64,000 nucleotides of DNA from Erwinia persicina NBRC 102418. GTDB taxonomy: Bacteria > Pseudomonadota > Gammaproteobacteria > Enterobacterales > Enterobacteriaceae. The notes under the pieces were generated by a model. The model made no database searches. It was not told the DNA's origin and saw only the letters and a list, made by a program, of their open reading frames with translations. The stretch is from assembly GCF_001571305.1 (NCBI RefSeq), contig NZ_BCTN01000001.1, positions 496,001-560,000 of the forward strand, written 5' to 3'. The position numbers were made by a program, and so were the translations under genes. Positions within the stretch are counted from its first letter, which is position 1; every line of letters begins with the position of its first letter. Shown here piece by piece: positions 58,798 through 64,000 of this stretch.

Positions 58798-59775
58798 TTA
58801 CTGCGCCGTGTACAGAATGACTGCGGCAGTTGCCAGCAGATTCAACAGCGTCAACGGCAGACAGACTTTCCAGCCGAACGACATCACCTGGTCATAGCGC
58901 GGACGCGGTAACGCAGCACGAATCAGAATAAACATCATCATGAAGAATGCCGTTTTAATCGCGAACCAGAAAATCGGTGGCAGCCACGGACCGTTCCAGC
59001 CGCCGAAGAACAGCGTAACGATCAGTGATGAAACGGTAACAATACCGACGTATTCACCGACGAAGAACAGGCCGAATTTCATCCCGGCATATTCAATGTG
59101 GTAACCGTCGGCCAGTTCCTGCTCCGCTTCTGGCTGGTCAAATGGATGGCGGTGACACACTGCCACACCGGCGATACAGAAAGTGAGGAAGCCGAGGAAT
59201 TGCGGGATAACGTTCCACAGATGCTGCTGGCTGTTCACGATGTCGACCATGTTAAACGAACCTGCCTGTGCCACTACACCCATCAGCGACAGGCCGAGGA
59301 ACACTTCGTAGCTCAGGGTCTGAGCCGATGCACGCATCGCCCCCAGCAGTGAGTATTTGTTATTACTCGACCAGCCCGCAAACAGCACGGCATAGACCGC
59401 CAGCCCTGCCATCATCAGGAAGAACAACAGACCAATGTTCAGATCTGCGCCCATCCAGGTTGGCGTCACAGGCACAATTGCCATCGCCAGCAGCAGCGAG
59501 GTAAAGGCAATCATTGGCGCAAGGGTGAAGATCACGCGGTCGGTAAATGGCGGGATCCAGTCCTCTTTAAAGAACATTTTGATCATGTCCGCCACCAGCT
59601 GCAGTGAGCCCCCCCAGCCGACACGGTTAGGCCCGTAGCGGTTCTGGAACAGACCGAGCAGGCGACGCTCACCAAAGCTCATAAAGGCGCCGCAGCCCAC
59701 CACCACAAACAGAATGATCAGTGCTTTAACGACGGCAATCAGCACGTCGATAACTTCCGGTGTCAGCCAGCTCAT
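58798..59775 (-). CDS. nuoH: NADH-quinone oxidoreductase subunit H
   Basis: Membrane subunit forming much of the quinone chamber at the junction of the two arms. 325 residues, eight helices. Conserved signatures are [38 protein letters not shown] and [20 protein letters not shown]. The ATG overlaps the nuoG stop by four bases. Confidence 0.98.
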   Translation of the reverse strand: MSWLTPEVIDVLIAVVKALIILFVVVGCGAFMSFGERRLLGLFQNRYGPNRVGWGGSLQLVADMIKMFFKEDWIPPFTDRVIFTLAPMIAFTSLLLAMAIVPVTPTWMGADLNIGLLFFLMMAGLAVYAVLFAGWSSNNKYSLLGAMRASAQTLSYEVFLGLSLMGVVAQAGSFNMVDIVNSQQHLWNVIPQFLGFLTFCIAGVAVCHRHPFDQPEAEQELADGYHIEYAGMKFGLFFVGEYVGIVTVSSLIVTLFFGGWNGPWLPPIFWFAIKTAFFMMMFILIRAALPRPRYDQVMSFGWKVCLPLTLLNLLATAAVILYTAQ

Positions 59776-62498
59776 TGTACTGCCTCCCGCAGATTGTCGA
59801 TGTCGCTACCCGCCAGGAACGGTGGAATACCCGGTAAACCGAGCGGCAGACCGACCTGCCCCGCCTGCAACGTGCTGGAGAAGCGGACCGGCAGGCGCAG
59901 TGTTTCACCCTGACAGGTAAATTCAACCGCTGTACCGGCATTCACGCCCAGCTTCGCGGCATCCTCAGGGTTCACCATCACATAGGCTTCTGGCATACGC
60001 TGCTGGATAACCGGTGCGCGCTGGGTCATTTCATCGCTGCCGAACAGGTGGAAGTATGGTGCTACACGCCAGCCTTCATGGCTGCCAGCGAAAGCAGCAG
60101 GCACATTTTCGAACCAGCCCAACTGAGCCACACCGGCTTCGATCAGACGCACACCTGGGTCGCCGTTACGCAGTTTACCACCCACTTCAACCTGGAATTT
60201 GTTCCATGCCTGCGGTGAGTTCCAGCCAGGTGCCCAGGCAAAGGGTATCTGCGAACGGGCAGCACCCGGCTGGTTATTCCCTTCCATAGAGAAGGCAAAC
60301 ATACTGTCTTTGTCCTGCGGCTGACGCGGCTCATGCACACTGATATTGGCGCGCATCGCGGTACGCCCGCTGGAGCGGTGCGGTGAACGCGCCAGTTTCT
60401 GACCGCGGATACGGAAGCTAGCATCCGGGGCCGCATCTTTAATTCCGGCCAGCTGAGGCAATGCAACGACACAGGCATCGATCACATGATCGAGCTGGCT
60501 CCAGTCCACTTCGCGGCTGTTGATGGTGCTCTGCAGCGAGTGCAGCCAGCGCCAGCTTTCCAGCATCTGCACTTTTTCATCGTAATAAGCCGGGTCATAT
60601 ACCTGGAAGAAGCGCTGCGCGCGGCCTTCCTGATTCACTACCGTGCCATCGCTTTCTGCAAAGCTGGCACTGGAGAGGATCAGACCGGCTTTCTCGGTGG
60701 TCGCCGTACGCTGATGATCCAGAACGATGACATTCGGCGTATTGGCCAGGGCCGCATCTACTTTCGCTTTTGGCAGATGGCGATAAAGGTCATTTTCCAG
60801 AATGATCACGGCATCAGCCGCACCGCTTTCCAGCTCGGATAAGGCGGAATCGAGGGATTTACCGCCGATCATACCCAGCCCGACACTGTTCGCCGCCGTG
60901 GCCAATAGCGTAATGCCCACGTCGGCACCGCGCCCTTTCAGCGCTTTCGCCACGTTGGCGGCCGCCTGAATCATCGCTTCGCTACCGGAGTTGGTCCCGG
61001 AGATAATCAGCGGTTTTTTCGCTCCGGCTAAGGCCTGAACAATAACGTCAATTTTTCCGGCCAGTGATTTATCAAGGTCAGCAACGGCTGGTGCGCTGGC
61101 ATCCAGTTCGTGAGCGATGGCGAAACCAAGTCGCGCCTGGTCTTCTACCGGTGCGCGATAGCTCCATGCTGCGATGTCATCCAGACGCGTCTGGTCGACG
61201 TTAGTCACGAACAGCGGATGTTTAGCGTTCTGTCCGATGTTGAGGATCGCCGCGATCTGCCAGTCTGCCACTTTTTGCGCAGCTGCCATCTCACGGGATT
61301 TCCCTTTGACGGCCTGCCGCACGGACAGCGCCACCCGTGCGCCGGTCTGGGTCAAATCTTCGCCCAGCACCAGCACCGCATCATAGCTTTCAATTTCACG
61401 CAGCGCCGGCGTATGGATCCCGCCATCACGCAGCACTTTCAGCATCAGATCCAGACGCCCCTGCTCCCCTGCCGGAATACCGGTAGAGAAGTTGTCAGCA
61501 CCCACCAGCTCACGCAGGGCAAAGTTGCTCTCTACGCTGGCACGTGGGGAACCAATACCAATCACTTTCTTCGCCTGGCGCAGTACATCTGCCGCGCCCT
61601 GCATAGCCTGATCGGCATTCAGTGAAATCCAGTCATCGCCGCGACGCTGCATAGGCTGACGCGGACGATCTTTCAGATTCACGTAGCCATAACCGAAGCG
61701 GCCGCGATCGCACAGGAAGTAATGGTTTACCGTGCCGTTATAGCGGTTTTCAATACGGCGCAGTTCACCGTAGCGCTCACCCGGGCTGGTGTTACAGCCG
61801 ATGCTGCACTGCTGGCAGATGCTGGGCGCAAACTGCATATCCCACTTACGGTTGTAACGCTCGGAGTGGGTTTTATCGGTAAATACGCCGGTTGGGCAGA
61901 TTTCAACCAGGTTGCCGGAGAACTCGCTTTCCAGCACACCATCTTCAGGGCGGCCGAAGTAGACATTGTCATGCGCACCGTAAACACCGAGGTCAGTCCC
62001 GTCTGCGTAATCTTTGTAGTAACGCACGCAGCGATAGCAGGCAATACAGCGGTTCATCTCATGCGAAATGAACGGGCCAAGATCCTGATTACGGTGGGTA
62101 CGTTTAGTGAAGCGATAGCGGCGGAAACTGTGGCCGGTCATCACTGTCATATCCTGCAGGTGACAGTTACCGCCCTCTTCACAGACCGGACAATCGTGCG
62201 GATGGTTGGTCATTAACCACTCCACCACACTTTCGCGGAACTCTTTTGCTTCACCGTCATCAATAGAGATGAAGGTACCGTCAGACGCCGGTGTCATGCA
62301 GGACATAACCAGGCGACCACGGGTATCTTCGGCATTCTGAAATTGCTTCACCGCGCACTGGCGGCAGGCACCGACGCTACCGAGCGCCGGGTGCCAGCAG
62401 AAATAAGGAATATCTAAGCCGAGGGAGAGACACGCCTGTAACAGGTTGTCTGCGCCATCAACATCATATTCTTTACCGTCTACATGAATTGTAGCCAT
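59772..62498 (-). CDS. nuoG: NADH-quinone oxidoreductase subunit G
   Basis: Largest peripheral-arm subunit of complex I, 908 residues as in E. coli. N-terminal 2Fe-2S ligands Cys34, 45, 48 and 67; a His/Cys 4Fe-4S site in [20 protein letters not shown]; a 4Fe-4S ligand set in [11 protein letters not shown]; and the enterobacterial extra cluster N7 motif CQQCSIGC. These are followed by a molybdopterin-oxidoreductase-like domain without cofactor. The start [15 protein letters not shown] at 62498 is chosen by homology; ATG 62507 is too close to GGAAG. The stretch around residues 800-830 differs from E. coli. Confidence 0.97.
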   Translation of the reverse strand: MATIHVDGKEYDVDGADNLLQACLSLGLDIPYFCWHPALGSVGACRQCAVKQFQNAEDTRGRLVMSCMTPASDGTFISIDDGEAKEFRESVVEWLMTNHPHDCPVCEEGGNCHLQDMTVMTGHSFRRYRFTKRTHRNQDLGPFISHEMNRCIACYRCVRYYKDYADGTDLGVYGAHDNVYFGRPEDGVLESEFSGNLVEICPTGVFTDKTHSERYNRKWDMQFAPSICQQCSIGCNTSPGERYGELRRIENRYNGTVNHYFLCDRGRFGYGYVNLKDRPRQPMQRRGDDWISLNADQAMQGAADVLRQAKKVIGIGSPRASVESNFALRELVGADNFSTGIPAGEQGRLDLMLKVLRDGGIHTPALREIESYDAVLVLGEDLTQTGARVALSVRQAVKGKSREMAAAQKVADWQIAAILNIGQNAKHPLFVTNVDQTRLDDIAAWSYRAPVEDQARLGFAIAHELDASAPAVADLDKSLAGKIDVIVQALAGAKKPLIISGTNSGSEAMIQAAANVAKALKGRGADVGITLLATAANSVGLGMIGGKSLDSALSELESGAADAVIILENDLYRHLPKAKVDAALANTPNVIVLDHQRTATTEKAGLILSSASFAESDGTVVNQEGRAQRFFQVYDPAYYDEKVQMLESWRWLHSLQSTINSREVDWSQLDHVIDACVVALPQLAGIKDAAPDASFRIRGQKLARSPHRSSGRTAMRANISVHEPRQPQDKDSMFAFSMEGNNQPGAARSQIPFAWAPGWNSPQAWNKFQVEVGGKLRNGDPGVRLIEAGVAQLGWFENVPAAFAGSHEGWRVAPYFHLFGSDEMTQRAPVIQQRMPEAYVMVNPEDAAKLGVNAGTAVEFTCQGETLRLPVRFSSTLQAGQVGLPLGLPGIPPFLAGSDIDNLREAVQ

Positions 62499-62548
62499 AG
62501 TGAACATGCTTCCGTAAGGCCCGTGCGAACACGGGCGTTAAACTTTGC

Positions 62549-63889
62549 TTACCAGCGCGCCTTTAACAGGTTGGGCTGGATGCCGCTAATCGCGTGTGCG
62601 TTGCTGAATACCTGAGGTGCCATACCCGCTTCAAACTCTTCACGGAAGTATTTAATGGCACTTTGCAGTGGCTCTACTGCACCAGGCGCATGCGCACAGA
62701 AGGTCTTACCCGGGCCAAGCTGGCGACAGAGCTGCAGCAGGGTTTCAATATCCCCAGGCTGGCCCTGCTTATTTTCCAGCGCGCGCAGGATTTTTACGCT
62801 CCACGGCAAACCATCGCGGCAGGGGGTACACCAGCCACAGGACTCGCGAGCGAAGAACTCTTCCAGGTTACGCACCAGCGACACCATATTGATCTCGTGG
62901 TCGACAGCCATTGCCAGTGCAGTCCCCAGACGGCTCCCGGCTTTGCCGATACTGGCAAATTCCATTGGCAGGTCAAGGTGTGCCTCGGTCAGGAAGTCTG
63001 TCCCTGCCCCGCCCGGCTGCCAGGCTTTAAACTTCAGGCCATCACGCATGCCACCGGCATACTCTTCGAGGATTTCACGAGCGGTGGTACCAAAGGGCAA
63101 CTCCCACACGCCAGGATTCTTCACGCGACCGGAAAAGCCCATCATTTTGGTACCGGTATCATCGCTGGTGGAGATGCCTTTGTACCAGTCAACACCGTTA
63201 GCGATGATCGCCGGAACGTTGGAGAGCGTCTCTACGTTGTTTACGCAGGTTGGCTTGCCCCAGGCACCCGCAGATGCCGGGAACGGCGGTTTGGAGCGAG
63301 GGTTTGCACGACGCCCTTCCAGCGAGTTAATCAGGGCGGTTTCTTCACCGCAGATATAACGTCCCGCACCGGTATGGACAATCAGCTCAAAGTCAAAGCC
63401 CGTACCGAGAATGTTCTTGCCAAGTAAGCCCGCTTCAGTCGCTTCAGCAATCGCCCGGCGCAGGTTAACGGCGGCCTCGATATACTCACCGCGCAGGAAG
63501 ATGTAGCCGCGATAGGTTTTCAGCGCGAAGGCAGCAATCAACATACCTTCCACCAGTTGATGGGGCATCTGCTCCATCAGCAGGCGGTCTTTATAAGTGC
63601 CCGGTTCCATTTCATCAGCATTACATAACAGGTAACGGATGTTCATGGATTCGTCTTTTGGCATCAGGCTCCACTTCAGACCCGTAGAGAAGCCTGCACC
63701 ACCGCGCCCTTTCAGACCGGAGTCTTTCACCTGGTTAACAATCTCTTCCGGCGACAGGGATTTCAGCGCTTTTTCAGCACCGGCATAACCATTCTTACTG
63801 CGGTACTCTTCGAGGAATACCGGCTGCTTGTCTTCACGCATCCGCCAGGTCAGCGGATGCATTTCGGCAGTACGCACGATCTGTCTCAT
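62549..63889 (-). CDS. nuoF: NADH-quinone oxidoreductase subunit F
   Basis: NADH-oxidising subunit of complex I binding NADH, FMN and 4Fe-4S cluster N3. 446 residues. Glycine-rich NADH/FMN site [20 protein letters not shown] segment [30 protein letters not shown], and the cluster ligands [12 protein letters not shown] with a distal Cys in [13 protein letters not shown]. The ATG overlaps the nuoE stop by four bases. Confidence 0.98.
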   Translation of the reverse strand: MRQIVRTAEMHPLTWRMREDKQPVFLEEYRSKNGYAGAEKALKSLSPEEIVNQVKDSGLKGRGGAGFSTGLKWSLMPKDESMNIRYLLCNADEMEPGTYKDRLLMEQMPHQLVEGMLIAAFALKTYRGYIFLRGEYIEAAVNLRRAIAEATEAGLLGKNILGTGFDFELIVHTGAGRYICGEETALINSLEGRRANPRSKPPFPASAGAWGKPTCVNNVETLSNVPAIIANGVDWYKGISTSDDTGTKMMGFSGRVKNPGVWELPFGTTAREILEEYAGGMRDGLKFKAWQPGGAGTDFLTEAHLDLPMEFASIGKAGSRLGTALAMAVDHEINMVSLVRNLEEFFARESCGWCTPCRDGLPWSVKILRALENKQGQPGDIETLLQLCRQLGPGKTFCAHAPGAVEPLQSAIKYFREEFEAGMAPQVFSNAHAISGIQPNLLKARW

Positions 63890-64000
63890 TGATACTGCTC
63901 CAGTAAGTTGGCGATACCTTCCGGCGTGAGATGAACATGGGTATCTTCATCCACCATCATCACCGGCCCTTTGTCGCAGTTACCGAGGCAGCAGGTTGGC
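63886..64000 (-). CDS. nuoE: NADH-quinone oxidoreductase subunit E, C-terminal part
   Basis: Only the last 37 codons lie in the window; the gene runs off the right edge. The translated end, [15 protein letters not shown] followed by [14 protein letters not shown], contains the last two ligands of the 2Fe-2S cluster N1a (TCCLGNC) and matches the NuoE C-terminus. The stop overlaps the nuoF start (ATGA). Confidence 0.95.
   Translation of the reverse strand, partial: PTCCLGNCDKGPVMMVDEDTHVHLTPEGIANLLEQYQ

Overview
The window is chromosomal DNA of an enterobacterium outside the E. coli/Salmonella core, most likely Erwiniaceae (Erwinia/Pantoea-like). The basis is the E. coli-like but rearranged order ompC-micF, rcsDB/rcsC, gyrA, ubiG, nrdAB-yfaE, yfaY, menFDHBCE, elaB, opgD, elaA, nuoN-E, with proteins that align end to end with E. 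coli counterparts but are clearly diverged. The family assignment is an inference; no rRNA or other phylogenetic marker is present. I see no tRNA, rRNA, insertion sequence, prophage or CRISPR array.

Left part (1-24.8 kb): an OmpC-type porin with an OmpR-box promoter is followed by the divergent antisense sRNA micF. In E. coli micF is next to rcsD. Here about 23 kb lies between them: a four-gene type I secretion/adhesin locus of bapABCD (LapA-like) layout on the minus strand, and one MFS transporter. The adhesin is 5183 residues. It has an N-terminal BapA/LapA-like module, a poly-glycine hinge, about 47 Ig-like modules of about 100 residues and a type I secretion C-terminal domain. The exporter genes (TolC-like, ABC with an inactive C39-like domain, HlyD-like) follow it.

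Middle (24.8-41.2 kb): the Rcs envelope-stress phosphorelay (rcsD, rcsB, convergent rcsC); a divergent pair of unknown function (membrane-embedded AraC-type regulator and exported alpha/beta hydrolase); gyrA; ubiG (ubiquinone synthesis); and the aerobic ribonucleotide reductase operon nrdAB-yfaE with NrdR and DnaA boxes in its promoter.

Right part (41.2-64 kb): yfaY; the menaquinone operon menF-D-H-B-C-E; elaB; opgD (periplasmic glucan, Tat exported); elaA; and the complex I operon read leftward from nuoE (cut by the window edge) to nuoN. Quinone synthesis (men, ubiG) and a major quinone-reducing enzyme (nuo) therefore lie close together.

The most unusual content is the giant adhesin. Its Ig modules follow a five-module, roughly 1.5-kb higher-order period over about 6 kb, and its first two modules are a near-identical 312-bp tandem duplication. 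Core genes are assigned with high confidence. Regulatory sites and small ORFs are less certain and marked so.
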